Below are positions 1 through 11,882 of a stretch of 64,000 nt of DNA, piece by piece. The stretch comes from Phytophthora quininea (taxonomy: Eukaryota > Oomycota > Peronosporomycetes > Peronosporales > Peronosporaceae): NCBI GenBank assembly GCA_011947345.1, contig JAAVTG010000554.1:496001-560000 (forward strand). The letters are read 5' to 3'. Every line of letters begins with the position of its first letter. The stretch's first letter is position 1. The notes below the pieces were generated by a model. That model saw only the letters and a program-made list of their open reading frames with translations, did not search any database and was not told where the DNA came from. The translations under genes were made by a program, and so were the position numbers.

Positions 1-1445
1 GAATAATTTAGTGAAAGCTGTACTAAAGTCGAATTATTCTGAGGTCACCAAACAAGCATCGGATGCCGTGAATTCTATTATGACCTCTTCTAGCGTTTGG
101 CTAGTTGAAGCACATAAATGTATGACGGAAACGTACGGTTACACGCTGAATTTCAAACAACTTTGCGCAACGAGGTTGAACAGCATGCATGGGTGCTTTG
201 CTTCTTTTTACGCGTTCGAAAAGCGCTGGAGTTGCTGGAACTTAAATTTCGAGCTGACAAAGACCTGCCTAGAGCCCTGAAAGTATTTGCAAAGTCTACA
301 TTCTGGAACGCGCTTCGTGATGTCGAAGAAGTCGTACGTCCACTTTCGTATGCTTCTCTCAAACTGCAGCGCAATGAAAACACCATGGCCGATGTGGTTG
401 TGTGTTATCTTGATATTTTTGAGGGGTTTTCGAAGCACTCCTTCGGGAGCGAAAGCCTTATTCATGAGGTGGAAAAGCGTTGGCGTCAATGCGAGCAGCC
501 GTTGATGTTGCTTGCGCTCTTCCTGCATCCTGCCCACAAGCAAGCTAGCAAAAACTTTTAAATAAGACCGCACTCACTACCATTGGATCACTGTGTCGCA
601 TTGGGGTCTACTACTTCAAGCGCTACAATATCGACCAGGATGTCACTGGTCTGCATGGAGATTTGGCATGGTGGATTAAAGGTGACGACAGAGCTATGCT
701 GTCCTTTTCGGACTTCAGAACGGTTGATGCGTACTGGTCCAGCATGAAGGAGGACATGCCAGGAAGTAGATTGCCTCAGCTTGCCCTCACGATCCTAGCG
801 TTTGCTGTCAATACAGCCACCTGCGAGCGGTATTTCAGCGAGTTGGCACTGATCCACACTGCCAAGCGAAACAGAATGTCACCAGAGAAAGCTAGAAAGT
901 TGGCATTGGTTCGCAAGCGAGTACGTGAATATGACCAAATGAGCAACTCGGTGAAAGCAAAGAAAAGAAAGAGATTGATAGATCCCGCGGAACGAACACT
1001 GCTGCGAGATCGGGACGATCGGTTTGAGTGCACCGAACCCGACGAGGATAACCCGGAGGACGATATTGCTGAAGATCATGATACTGCGTTGGAGTACTGG
1101 GCTGCTGTACTTTGTGAACTCGATCCTGATAATGATCCCCAAAACCCGACGGACACGCCTCAAGATGCTAGTACTCCTGCCTCCCCAGATACTGCTGCTG
1201 CTGCAGCAGCAGCAGCTAAAAAGGCGAAATCCATCGCTTTAAAGGTTCAAGAGATTAAAGCCCAGTCCGCTGAGCCGACTCCGACACCAGATCGACGTCC
1301 GTTTCCAAACAACAACGACATGGGATTTCCGCAGGAGAAAACCCTCCCAGGTTTGCGCGGCCAGAAAGTTTCTTTGGCAGAGCTTTCAAGTGCTTCCTAT
1401 GCTCAGTCAGCTGAACCAGGTACGACAAGTCGAATGCTGAATTAG
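1..1445 (+). pseudogene. hAT-family transposase, frameshifted remnant
   Basis: Two reading frames join to give the C-terminal half of a hAT transposase. Frame one (118-561) resembles the RNase H-like region of these transposases. Frame two (663-1445, but open from about 558) carries the C-terminal dimerisation domain, with the typical TCERYFSELALIHTAKRNRM stretch near 815-875. The two frames meet at a run of A and T around 550-560, so one base gained or lost separates them. The tail after 1000 is acidic and then Ala/Gln-rich, including a (CTG/CAG) tract at 1192-1217. The 5' part lies outside the window, so the BED zinc finger is not visible. No terminal inverted repeat or 8-bp target duplication could be recognised. 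The family call is good; activity is excluded as written. Confidence 0.75.
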
Positions 1446-2371
1446 CGTGTGATACTAACGTGGTTGCTCTTCTTCCATCTATTCGGCAGTATGGGACTTC
1501 GCAAGCCCAGAACCATTTAGACATAGAGGATGATGTGGAGTCACACTGACCAAATCGAAACTGCATAATGAAAGGGCCTGAGCGGCCACGACGAACGGCA
1601 TGAACAGCGCCGACTGAGTTACGGACGTCTCCACCTCGAAACACTTGCTGTCCTTCGTCGACTCACCCAGGGCCTAGGGCCCGGCAGCCAGAATCTTGAC
1701 GGCAGTCCCACGCGCCGTACTCGCAGTCCTCGTACGAGTACACAAGCAATGTGCACATGCGATGCTGTAGTAGCTTGAAGAACGACATCTTCTCCTACTA
1801 CCCAATGGCCATGTGGCTGCAGCCGCGGTTCAGGAACGAATCGTCATCTAGCACGCGCGGCAGGCCGCTGAGCTTGTGCTTCTTGCCGTAGGACGACGAG
1901 TACTTGCGCCACCACATGGAGCTGCAGCTTCCGTCGACGCTGTGCATGGGGATCGAGATGGATCTGTTGCTGGAAACAGCAGTAATCATTGGGGCTGCGG
2001 TGCCCGCGAGCTTGTCGAAGGTAGGCAGACCACGCGGGCGCTCGGAGGCCACGACGCTGGCTTTGCTGGAGTGTTCACGTTGTTGCTGCTGCACCCTCGC
2101 CGCCCGGATCATGGACGTCAACAGGCGGTGGTGAAGTCTGCATGTGGACGACACCGCACGGCTGCTGGAAGCTGGGAGTGAGCTGGCCATGCCCGCGCGA
2201 AAAGCGCGCTACATGCTGGCCTGCCAGGTCTAGGGGCGGGGTTGGCCGCGTACAGCGAGCTGTCGGCGAACTTGCACGCTCTCGGATTCTGACACCCCGG
2301 AGCATCTGCGCTTGGCAGCGCCACGAAACACCTCATGAGGCCGTCGCGACAGTCAAGGACCCTTCGCCGAT
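1446..2371. other. No secure gene; GC-rich stretch with one minus-strand ORF
   Basis: This stretch separates the hAT remnant from the bZIP gene. The longest candidate is a minus-strand frame at 1798-2190 (130 residues, Ser/Arg-rich). Just downstream another minus-strand frame starting near 1788 encodes about 40 residues with several Cys. Neither resembles a family I recognise. The base composition suggests a decayed coding sequence, but this is inference only. Confidence 0.3.
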
Positions 2372-3032
2372 ATGACGCCCGTGCTGCCCTCGCTGCCCAA
2401 GCGCCTCAAAGCGGACGCGGCACCGCAGTCGCTGCAGCTCGCGCAGGCGCACGGTCTGGAGCTGCGGCCGAGCCTGAGCTCCGAGCAGATGGCGGCGCTC
2501 GCCTTGGCTACCGTCGGCATGTACCAGCCCGCGACGGCCGCTGCCCATAAGCAGGCAGTCGTGCCCACCACCTCCGAGGACTGGAAGAAGGCAGGCCGCA
2601 AAGAGCAGCGCCACATCAACCAGGCCAACTACCGCAAGCGCAAGCGCCAGTACGACCAGCGCCTCATGGGCGGGATCCAGGGCGAGATCCAGAGCTTGGG
2701 GCACGAGATCTCCAGGCTCGAGACGCGACGCAGCTCACAGGGGCGGAGCGACCCCGTCCAGGCCATCGGAGACTTCAACTTCGCGCTGGGCGTCGAGGGA
2801 GGCCAGCAGCAGCAGCGACTGGACATGCGTGCAGCTCACGAACGGCGGCCCGCCGGCGCTGCAGTACCTCATGGACCCGCAGCGAGAGGAATTCGACTCG
2901 ATCGAGTCCCTCAAGCTGCACTGGTTGTGGTACCGCGAGCAGTTCTGGGTCTTCCAGTTCTCGATGGCGTCCAGCGAGCGTGACTACCTGAGATCGAGCA
3001 ACGATGCACGTAGGGTCTTCACCTTCCTCTAG
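2372..3032 (+). pseudogene. bZIP-type transcription factor, frameshifted
   Basis: The first frame (2372-2983) has a Lys/Arg-rich basic region around residues 70-95, with RRKEQRH-like and NYRKRKRQYDQRL motifs, followed by a weak heptad pattern, as in oomycete bZIP proteins. The family-typical C-terminal block (NGGPPALQYLMDPQ, then a Trp-rich LHWLWYREQFWVFQFSM segment) is in a different frame, 2829-3032. The frame changes between about 2800 and 2826, near a CAG repeat encoding Gln. Expected role: nuclear sequence-specific DNA binding. With the frame broken, this is a pseudogene or an assembly indel. It sits between two transposons, so loss is plausible. Confidence 0.6.
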
Positions 3033-3375
3033 CCTCATTGGAGCACCTTCACGTCTAGCTTGCTCGTCTGGCCCTCCACCGGTGTCCTCGCACACGGAGC
3101 TTGATCGATTGGCTCCCTGTCGGTGACTCGCTAACAAGCATTTTGCCGAGTGCACAAAATGGCAGAACTAACTTCACCCACTTTACTGAAAAACCAAAAA
3201 CCTGGTGGTGCAACCACCTCATTTGGTTGTCTGGTCGTTCTGGTTTTTGCAACCACTGGTTTTACCAACACTGCTTGAGCGCTGCTATCGTTCATGGGCG
3301 GAATTTGATGCTGCACTGGTCGCGTTTTCAAAGCGAACGCACCAGATATTCTGTACCAGGACGTCAAAGTCAGTG
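3033..3375. other. Intergenic, possible 5' end of the Mutator-like element
   Basis: No coding frame fits here. The sequence becomes A/T-richer at about 3130 and probably holds the 5' flank of the Mutator-like unit that follows. I could not define a convincing terminal inverted repeat. Confidence 0.3.
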
Positions 3376-5661
3376 ACGTCTCGGAACAAGCAAATCAAGG
3401 AGCGTCTTGCAGCTCGGAAACGGAAACGTCGTCGTTCTACGCCGTTGGTTCCTGAATCTTTTGAGATTTTCGCTAGGACTCTTCAATGCACCCATGGAAT
3501 TGAACGTGAGAGCCGAAGTTCTGGTAAAAGGAAGCACAAAGTTGTCAGGTTCACGGGATGTCCTGTCAAGATTAACGCAACTGTCTCCTAAGTCGGACCT
3601 GGCCAGTTTCGTGTGGTGGTGGCGTCGCCAGAAGGTGAGCACAACCTTCCTGTTAGAGACCGGTTTCTCAAGCACTACCACGAAAATCGACGAGTTGACG
3701 AACCGGAGCTGGTTGCTGCTGCGGGAACGGTGCGTGAAGCCGACGCCAAGGCAAAAATGCATTCTCTTTTTTGCGGTAGATGACTGGTATGTGAAGGCAC
3801 AGAACTCTAACCGAACAATGCACCGAACCAATTACATTGGGATGCTGTCTGGCAGGAAATTTTACAACTCTTAAAGATGTTCACAATATTTTGAGCAACT
3901 TGAAGGTCATGGCACGCGCTGGACTGACAGATGCACAGCGGACAGAGAGGCTCTTGCGTGACGTGTGCATTTACAATAGTGGTGCAGTGGCGACTGTATT
4001 TCGGGACGACAACGAACTGGCACAGACAATCGTTTTCCAGACGAAAAACATGCGTCGGCTCTTTGCTGCTTTCCCTGAGGTGATGCTTGTGGACACGACG
4101 TTTGGCACAAACAACACCCGGTACAAGCTGTTCAGCTTTCTTGCTCATGATATCCATGGCAAGGGGCAGTATGTGCAGCACTCTCTGCTGACCTCCGAAT
4201 CGAAGGGAAACATGGCAGACGCGTGCAAGGCGTTTTGCCAGCACAATCCATGGCAAAAATAAAAGTTCTTGTGACGGACAAGGACATCAAAGAAAGAAGC
4301 TTTCTCAGTGAGTTTTTCCCAGCAGCTCGAATGCTATTGTGCCAGTTTTATGTAGTCAAGTACTTGAACAAACAGGTATATGCTTTCCATATTTGCCTAC
4401 CGTGCCAGTAGTTCACTGACATCTTTACTGATTTGTAAGTGAAATTATTGCATTCGGGAACAAGCGCTGAAAAACAGGAGATGAGCGATATTATGAGCAC
4501 CCTAGTGTACGCTAACTTGGAACAAGCGTACGTCAGGTGCAGAGAGCTGCTTCTGTCACGACTTGACGTGAACACGTCGTACGCGCTCTATCAATATTTT
4601 CTGAAGAACTGGGGCACTATTCAAGACGAGTGGGTGACATACAAGAGAGGCAGCGTGGCTCACCTTGGCAATCACACAAATAATCGGTGCGAGTTCATTT
4701 AAATTCAGCAGGGTTTTGACTAACCTGCTAACTGCCATGTTGTTGTTCAGGATTGAGTCGAAGTGGGCCAAACTGAAGCACTTGCTCAAGTCGAGTCTTG
4801 GCATGACTGAGTGCGTTGGCACGCTACTTCTACTGCAAGACATTTGTGAAGACGAATACAATGCTGAGCTATTACGCGTTGGTACTTGGTTGCTACCTGA
4901 TGATGGTGACCTGACCAAATTGGAGCCAAAATACGTGGGCGAGTTGGAAAGGCTGTGCAGCATTATCAATTTGCATGCATTCGAATTGACAGCGGTACTT
5001 GTATGCTATTCGTTCTTGTGTTTGGGTCTCACTAAATGGCGTTCGTTCCAGACCGAGTTTAAGTTTGCAGTGGCAGTCACGACGAGATAGGACGTTACGA
5101 AGAGTGGTGAAGGAGATGCTGTGGTGATTAACCCCGAGACGAAGAGCGTTCACCGTGTTCGGTTTGCCATAAGTGTTCGGTTTGAGTTCTGTATTTGTTC
5201 GTGGTACTCATAGTGAGCTCTGTTTTGTGAAGGACTTTTCGTGCTCCTGCATCTTTTCGAGAACGCGTCTACTGCCATGCCGGCATATGTACTTCTATAG
5301 ACGTACGAACAAGTGCTACGAAACTGTAATCCCTTTCAGTCACATTCACGGGCGGTGGATGCGAAACACAGAGATAAACGATATGCAGCGCCCGGACGTG
5401 TACCACAAGCAAGACCTCATGATTCGAGTGTCTTCGAAGGTGAAGATGGAAGATGCGCTTTCTCCTCGCGCCAAGTATTCTGAATCGATGGAGGTCATGT
5501 CTGATCTCGCGACGATTATGCAAAGCATGGGAACGCCAAAGTATCGCGGTATGTTGGCCGGACTGAAAACCTTCCGCGACCAAGCAGCGCAAGCGATAGT
5601 TCCTCGTCTTGAAGTAGTACCCAGAGCTGTGTTATTCAAAAAGAGTCGTCATTACCGATGA
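3376..5661 (+). pseudogene. Mutator-like (MULE) transposase, multiple frameshifts
   Basis: The pieces appear in the order expected of a MULE transposase. At 3376-3591 is a FAR1/WRKY-GCM1-type DNA-binding domain (TCHG-like Cys/His, then GKRKHKVVRFTGCPVKINA). A short continuation lies in another frame at about 3597-3780. At 3837-4260 is the first part of the DDE core (VMLVDTTFGTNNTRYKLFSF), followed by KVLVTDKDIKE at 4262. The rest of the core is spread over 4439-4702 and 4740-5090. At 5215-5285 is a SWIM zinc finger with the CxC...CxH pattern (CSC, then PCRH). Two or more frame changes and an apparent intron at about 4376-4438 interrupt it. The product would cut and move the element in the nucleus. 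It cannot be made from this copy. An Ulp1-type peptidase follows on the same strand. Confidence 0.75.
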
Positions 5662-7198
5662 TTACTGCCAAACAGGCGGTTGACAGTGAAGATACAGACG
5701 CACAAACACAGGTGGAGAAGAATGTTGATACCGAAGACAGTCAGCTGTCCAAGCAGTTCCGGGCAACTCAAGTTTCGAATCCTGATGCCAGAGTCGTCGC
5801 TCCTGCTAACTTCAAGTTACAGATTGCGACGAAATCAAATGGCAAGTCTTGTCAGAAGCAGCAGCGAGGTGAAACGAAAAGCCAACGTATGGCAACGCTG
5901 AGGAAGGAAGCAGACGAGAAGGTGTACGGCGCATCCAAAGACAAGCCCACACTGTCGCAGTTGAAGCTGCTGCTAGACCATCACATTTCGTATGGACTCT
6001 GTGCTCCCGTGGTAAGCATCTTTGTTCTGTATTGTTCTGATTCCCTTCTGTGGTTGCTACTAACGACTAACCGTGTATTTTGCGTGGCTTTAGTTCGACA
6101 GGATCCGTGTCTTCTTCGCTACAAAATATAGAGATACCAGAACAATTTCTCTGGTGTCCGACGGAGCGTCTGATCACGACATAGTCCTGGATAAAGCATC
6201 GCTCCATCAGTACCTTGCTTATCTCCATGACTATTTCGCGCTAGCCAAGTTATCGTTGGATGAAGACGAAACCAACACAGTCGTCATGCGGATCAAACTA
6301 AATCAAGGCGAGAAAATCGCTGTATCAGGCACCCAGATCCTGACGATGGCAAAATACTACGATACGAAAAGGATGCTCAATTCTGTCAAGAACCCCATGG
6401 ACTGGATCGATCAGTTAGCAGAATTTAGTGAGTTGGACATTCCGCCCGGGTTCAACGAATTTGTGTCGGCGACTAAGGTGGGGTGGGCGTAATTTGATCG
6501 TACTTATTTTAGCTAACTTTATCGCGTTGTCGACATTGTGCAGGAGGAATCAATCTTGGCCTGCCGTTTTTGCAACTTGGGTTTTAACATGGTCCGTGGG
6601 GAGCCCTTGCTAGGCTTCCGGTGTTTGAGTTTGCTGACCAAAATTGGTTGAATGACACATGCATCACGTTGGCACTCTTCCACATCAAGCAGAATAACCC
6701 CCGCGTGGGCATAATCTACCCCGATTTCTGCTCCTTTTCGACAACCAAGAAAAGAAAGGAACGAGCAGGAACGTGGGGTGCCTTTAAGGACGACGCAGAT
6801 TTTGAGTGCTTCGCAGTGGTGACGCACGCGACCCCTCGCACTGGACAGCGTTCATATACTATCCGAACGACAAACCAAGCTTAAAAAGAGGCGATGCAGA
6901 GAAAGAGGCTAGACGGCCAGTGTGCGTATCATTCGATTCTTCGCGTGAACACTACGATGAGACTGAGGAATTGGCGGAGGAGCTTTTCGGGGACAGGACT
7001 GAGCTGGAAGTGGAGCTCGTCCACGACGACAGCAAGCGCCATTTCGATGGGTACAATTGTGGTGCGCTACCATTACTTTTCGTGGAGATGCGTCTCGCGG
7101 GAGTCTCTGACATGGGTGAGTCGGTTTTTGATGCTCTTGGATACTATCGGCTCCGCTACCTACGCCATGTTCTTGCGCTGCTAGCGAGTGCTGAGTAA
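5662..7198 (+). pseudogene. Ulp1-like cysteine peptidase (C48) module of the MULE
   Basis: Downstream of the transposase on the same strand a second module runs through a linker (5658-6011), an intron at about 6012-6093 containing CTAAC, an exon at 6094-6480, a second intron (6481-6540) and a C48 peptidase domain. The peptidase has the family's QNWLNDTCI signature near 6635, the catalytic HW (SHWTAFIYYPNDK) near 6835, a following Asp in SFDSS, and DGYNCGALPLLF near 7050 that supplies the active-site Cys. The frame breaks near 6612 and again near 6830. The family (Ulp1/SENP) cleaves SUMO or related proteins from targets. Plant MULEs carrying such a domain are known (Kaonashi type). Whether the two modules formed one polyprotein or two genes is not settled by the sequence. 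Confidence 0.7.
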
Positions 7199-7315
7199 CT
7201 TTGAATATCATGTTCGAATTGTTTGGTATGTTCGGTATACCGTTCGGTACAGAGCGAAGACTTCGCAGATTTCGACGGCTGCTTCCCGTTGGTTTTCGAA
7301 AATTTAGTGAAACCT

Positions 7316-7860
7316 TCAAAACACCGGTGAGCTCCTGCCTTTCTCTTGATCAACATATGCTTGTTGCATAGCACCACGAAAGAGTGTTCTGCGCGATCCG
7401 CCGATTCGCCGCTCAAACGTGTGCCACGCGTGTGTTATATGCTTCGTTGTCTCACAGGGCCAGGTTCTTCTTGTACGCTGACACCAATGTGTTGTGGGTT
7501 TTATGCTGAACTGAGACGACCAACAAATACGGGCCGTTTGGAAAGAAATCACGCTTGCAGTACTCCTTCGCCAAAGCCATATCACGATACACAGTGCTGT
7601 CAGCACAAGACCTCGGCCATCCACAGAAGAACAAAATAACTCTTCTTCGGTCATCACAATATCCTCTCCATTCAAACTGTGGAGATACTTCATGTCGAAA
7701 TAAAATTGGCCGTCGACTCCCAAGTTTCTGTACTAACAGGACCATAAGTCCGACACAGCCCGGGAATCCTTCCATCTGCATTCGTCGTAGTTTTTGCGCG
7801 CGTTCAGTATCGTTTGACCATGCCACAAGGTCATCCGACATGTCAACTATCAACTAGCGC
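7316..7860 (-). pseudogene. PIF/Harbinger-type transposase (DDE_Tnp_4) fragment
   Basis: On the minus strand, 7853-7452 reads GFPGCVGLM and then CGWPRSCADSTVYRDMAL, which are the landmark blocks of Harbinger DDE transposases. A second frame (7723-7316) supplies other conserved pieces (GVDGQFYFDMKYLHSLN and a C-terminal ERRIG-type block). Reading across both frames reconstructs the order of the DDE core, so at least two frameshifts have accumulated. The N-terminal helix-turn-helix part is not recognisable above 7860. It lies tail-to-tail with the Ulp1 module. Confidence 0.65.
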
Positions 7861-8430
7861 AACTACTACGCGAACAGTGAATAGATCAAGTGTGCCAACG
7901 CCAACTCCTCAAATATTCGTCGTACGCTTAGAGACGATCCGTATCCGTCCGTGCCCCAGACGGTCAAACGCTACAGCAAGTTGTAGCCAAATCGAAGATT
8001 GTGGGTGGTTGCTGTTGTTCGTAAAAACACGGTGGCACTCCAGCACATCACACATGTGCGTAAACGAAGCCTATGTTACACGAGAGGGCTCCATGATATC
8101 GCCATCGTCAAGATTCATGAAGTAGCCGCTTGCAAATTCATGACTGCGTGTCTTGTTCACTCGTATATTCAAGTAGCACAGCGAGAGAACAGCCGTGAGT
8201 AGCTGGTACAGCTTCTTGACGTTTGACTCCTCAGGAAACACCCCTCCAAGCTGAAAACTGGAGACGACCCGCCAAAGTACTACCCACAGGTTGAGAACTG
8301 ACTGCTAGGTCAATTCCCCTGTTTCCCAAGGTACGGGCATGATGCTGCTCAAAACGGGCCAAGTGCTGGAGTGCTATTGTATGAGGAGAGAGTCTAGAAC
8401 CTTCGTCAACAAGGCCCCAGCGCTCATCAA
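7861..8430. other. Decayed sequence upstream of the Harbinger fragment
   Basis: Only short, unmatched open frames occur. The stretch may contain the missing N-terminal part of the Harbinger transposase, but I see no motif that proves it. Confidence 0.3.
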
Positions 8431-8439
8431 GAAGTCATT

Positions 8440-8710
8440 TAAGATCATGGCAACGACGAAAAGGCCTTCGCTACGTCTTCAACACCTTTGAAGAAGATCA
8501 CTATATTACTAGCGTCATAAACAACCGCCCATCCAACACAGAAACGCCGCAGTTGTCGCTATAGGTCTTCGACTCGGACACGCAGCAGAAAATTCTATCC
8601 GTTGCATCAGTCCTGTCGGTCGCTTCGTCTGGTCTTGACGCGATGCTGTACAACATTAACGCACGAGTGATGAAAACTCTCATGGCGTACCTGCTTCGTC
8701 ACAACCCAGC
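8440..8710 (+). pseudogene. Unrecognised coding remnant with in-frame stops
   Basis: One plus-strand frame reads sensible protein (RYVFNTFEEDHYITSVINN, then an in-frame stop near 8561, then SGLDAMLYNINARVMKTLMA and YLLRHNPALTYL before a second stop near 8725). The composition is protein-like and helical, unlike random translation. I do not recognise the family. It lies between the Harbinger fragment and the truncated arginine gene, so it may be part of a further transposon or of a displaced host gene. Confidence 0.35.
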
Positions 8711-9054
8711 GTTGACGTATCTTTAGGCTGACGATTCTGCGATTGGATGCTTTTGGTATCGAGAAAGAATTCTCGTCAACGCCTTTCTGGCTTGGTCTTT
8801 CCACCTGACATGTGACACACACCGCCGAGAAAGAAGGCGCCCCAACCCCGCAAGCGATCTCGACCGAAGTTTGTGCCCTGCGTTTCTTCGTCAAACCGCT
8901 TTGGTTGAACAGTTCATCTAAGTGATCAGTATGCTCGACGCTCGCTTGACTGTAATGGAGGCTGGAATCTACACCAAACACACATGGATGCCAGCACTAC
9001 AGTAAGTACACAAGCTCCGACAAACACCAGCCAGCCATGGGACTACTTCCCTCC

Positions 9055-10905
9055 TCACCTTCGAGCCTTAGCGATACCTGCTTCGCGTGGTGCGCTCAGG
9101 AACCACTGATGTGTAGCACACCAGATGGAAATACGGAGTGGATTGTAGGCAATGATGTTATCCTTCAGAACCTCCAGGTCGTTGGCTGCGGACGGGTTGG
9201 TGCCGGCATCGCTGTAGCCCAAGAGGCCAAACACGTGCGGCGGCACGCTCTCGTCGAGCAGCTTGCCGCTAATCTCAGGCTTGCCGCCGAGCAGTGGCAG
9301 CAGGCTGAGCTGAGCTCCAGTGGCGTAGCAACCGGGGTTCGCAATGTGTGTGGCTCCCTGCAGCCGCGAACGACCGCCCGGTGTCTCCGGTAAGCCGTAC
9401 ACCCAGTCCGAGTTGAATCGCTGGTCTGCGCTCAGATCGATGATGATCTTGTTCTTGCGGCGAAGCTCGTCCAGGGCGGCGGCGTACTTGTCACAAAAAC
9501 CGTTGGGCAGCGCCAGCACCCACACGTCAACGCTTTCACCGAAGGGCGAGTTCGGGATATCTTCCAGTCCCAGTTCGCAGAATTCGAGCTCCGGGTCGAT
9601 GTTCAGCTTTGCCTCCACGGCCGGCTTTGCAGGAAGCTTCGTGTGCGGGTTGAGGGGCGGGGCCGCAGCAACGTTCACCACCTTCTCGCCGCCCAGCGCG
9701 CGCGAGCTGGCGCACACGAGCTCAAGCTCGGGGTGGTGGCCGATCGCGTGGATCAGCTCGCGACCCACGTAGCCACGAGCACCAATCAGTCCCACTCGGT
9801 ACTTGCCGTTCGGGCCAGGCGGGACAACCGTCTTGGTTGCCCCGGCCTTTGATCCAGTGGGGGCAGCATCGTCCACTCCTTTAATGCACGTCGTGCCGGC
9901 GCTCTTCTTGCTGACGATCTCGCGCATCAGCTGCGACGCCGACGTCAGCACCACCGAGGACGTCGATGGCAGGCCCTGCAGCAGCGTGTTGATCTCATTC
10001 AGCTTCAGAAGCGTTCCCTGACGGCCGGTGTAGTCGCGCGCAGCCATGCGCTTGTAGTCCTTGGCCATGTTGATCTGCTTGAGTTTGGTGCCGTCACTCT
10101 CGATCCAGCCGCCCTTGGCGTTCACAAAGATGGTCTTGAGCGGCTGCAGAGTGAGCGCGAGCTGGCGCGCGGCCACATCGGCGTTGATGTTGAGCGTCTG
10201 TCCCTGGGGGCTCTCACCCAGACACGAGAGCACGGGGATCTCGCCAGCGTCGATGGCCTTCTGTACGGCGTCGCCGTGGATCTTGGTCACCTCCCCGACA
10301 AAGCCGTAGACGCTCTGGTCCTTGAACTCTGCCTCGATGACGCCGCTGGTGATGGCACGTGCAGGCAGCCCGGCCGCGTTCATGGCCGCCACCAACTTGC
10401 TGTTGGTCTCGAGGAAGATGCGCTGGGCGATGTCCAGCGTTGTCTGATCCGTGACGCGGTTACCGCCCACGTACTGCGGCTCGACGCCCTGCTTGTTCAG
10501 CTCGGCGTTCATCTGCGGGCCAGCGCCGTGCACCAAGATGGGGAACAGCCCCGTGTCCCTCATGAAGCGCAGCGAGCTGATGAGCGTCTGCAGCTCGTTC
10601 TCCACCACCTCGCCGCCGATCTTAATGACCGTCGTGTGCTTCGGGGCGCCGGGCGTGCGGTACAGCTGCTGGAACTCCTGCGCCGTGGCCTCCGAGCCCA
10701 GTACCTTGGCCAGGTTCAGTGCGTAGTCGTCGGCGTCGCTCTGGGCGGCCGAGAAGCTGCGGGTCTGCAGCGCTGGGAGCGCCTGGTGGGGCACGACCAC
10801 CGAACCAGCGGGGGCCGCCACACGGCCAGCACGCGCTGCGTTGGGGAGCGTCGCCGCCTGGATGCTGCGCGCCAGCGACGTCGTCTTGGCCACGGAGCGC
10901 CACAT
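9055..10905 (-). pseudogene. N-acetylglutamate kinase / N-acetyl-gamma-glutamyl-phosphate reductase fusion, 3' truncated
   Basis: A 616-residue frame. Residues 1-45 are Arg/Ser/Ala-rich without acids, as in a mitochondrial targeting peptide. Residues about 90-345 form an N-acetylglutamate kinase of the amino acid kinase fold (KIGGEVVENELQTLISSL, LVHGAGPQMNAEL, GETTL-equivalent LNINADVAARQLALTL). Residues about 370-616 begin an AGPR domain with the NAD(P)-binding VGLIGARGYVGREL and the active-site Cys in HIANPGCYATGAQL. After DNIIAYNPL the sequence leaves the family: the last roughly 95 residues of AGPR, including the conserved His-containing segment, are missing and replaced by about 25 unrelated residues. 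Expected role: steps two and three of mitochondrial arginine synthesis, as in fungal ARG5,6. The kinase half could still work; the reductase should not. It is divergent from the broken carbamoyl-phosphate synthase gene. Confidence 0.85.
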
Positions 10906-11882
10906 GCTGTCTACAGAGCAAGATCTCGTTTGAAGACGGACGTTACTGTCTTAGCCGCGACGCTTCAGTATTGGCCGAAATATTAGATACCGCGCGAGGA
11001 GTGGCTGAAATTCTAAGTGCGTTTTTTAGGAAAAGAACCCGTACTTAGACGGTATACGGTAAAAGCCTCAACATGCACCGGCTTTGCACTGATCCGGCTT
11101 GAATAGGTACGCAGACAGGACCAGATGGTGGCTTCAGACGCACTTTGGAACCGCGCCCATCCCCTGTACCTGCCGAACGACTGGTGCAGGCAGCGCTGCG
11201 GGCAGCCCAGCACGGGCTTTGTCTGCGTTGTGAACATTCTCCTGGCCCACGAGCACTTGCGCTCCGCTCGTTCAAGGTCCGTCGGCTCGGTCAGCTCGTC
11301 CGTGGCTCGTGGGTGTCGCGTGCAGCGCCGAACAGGCCGGAACACCATCGTCGTCCGCCAGCCACCCATGGTACTGCAGTGGTTGCCTTTGCCGGTCGCT
11401 CTTGCTGCATTTCTCACAGGCATCGACTCGAACACGCAGTTTCTCCTTGTATGTCGCTCAGCCCTCATGACGAGCCCCGCACTCGGCTCTCCGCCCCTTT
11501 TCGTACCAGAGCCCGTAGCAATCTTACGCATTGAAGTGCCCGAGCCGAGCATACCAGGCCAGTCGTCTGGCTGCCTGCCACAGCTCTCGACACAGGGTGT
11601 CTGCGCCTCGTTTTTGGGCGGATTTATGGCGGCGAGCTTGTCCTCCCGCTCCGCAGCCTCCCGTCTCTATACATCTTGCTCGGCGTTCAACTTTTTATCG
11701 ACGCGATCTTGCCACGCACTACTGGAGACCGTCGCTTGGATCGCATCGGCTGGCCATTCCCCAACTGGAAGCGTCGCGGTCAAGAGCCTCAGCCACAGAA
11801 GCAGCTCGGGCCCTTCCGTCGCTCTCCCCTCCACTTCCCCGTCGTCGCCGTCGCCAACCCGAGTGAACTCTACACGGACAGG
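10906..11882. promoter_or_regulatory. Shared upstream region of two divergent arginine-pathway genes
   Basis: About 980 bp separates the two start codons. Long open frames exist on both strands (for example 11125-11907 plus, 11013-11552 minus), but they overlap each other, lack family motifs and look like GC-rich chance frames. The region most likely holds both promoters and 5' leaders. Confidence 0.4.

Noticed and set aside
1798..2190. Minus-strand WWRKYSSSYGKK stretch resembling a WRKY domain
   Set aside because: The downstream Cys/His zinc ligands and spacing are wrong, and the frame stops soon after.
3130..7330. Terminal inverted repeat for the Mutator-like element (AACC/GGTT-rich words near 3180 and 7290)
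   Set aside because: Identity was too patchy to separate from chance.
10276..10986. 236-residue plus-strand ORF opposite the NAGK domain
   Set aside because: A shadow of the highly GC-biased codons of the real gene on the minus strand.
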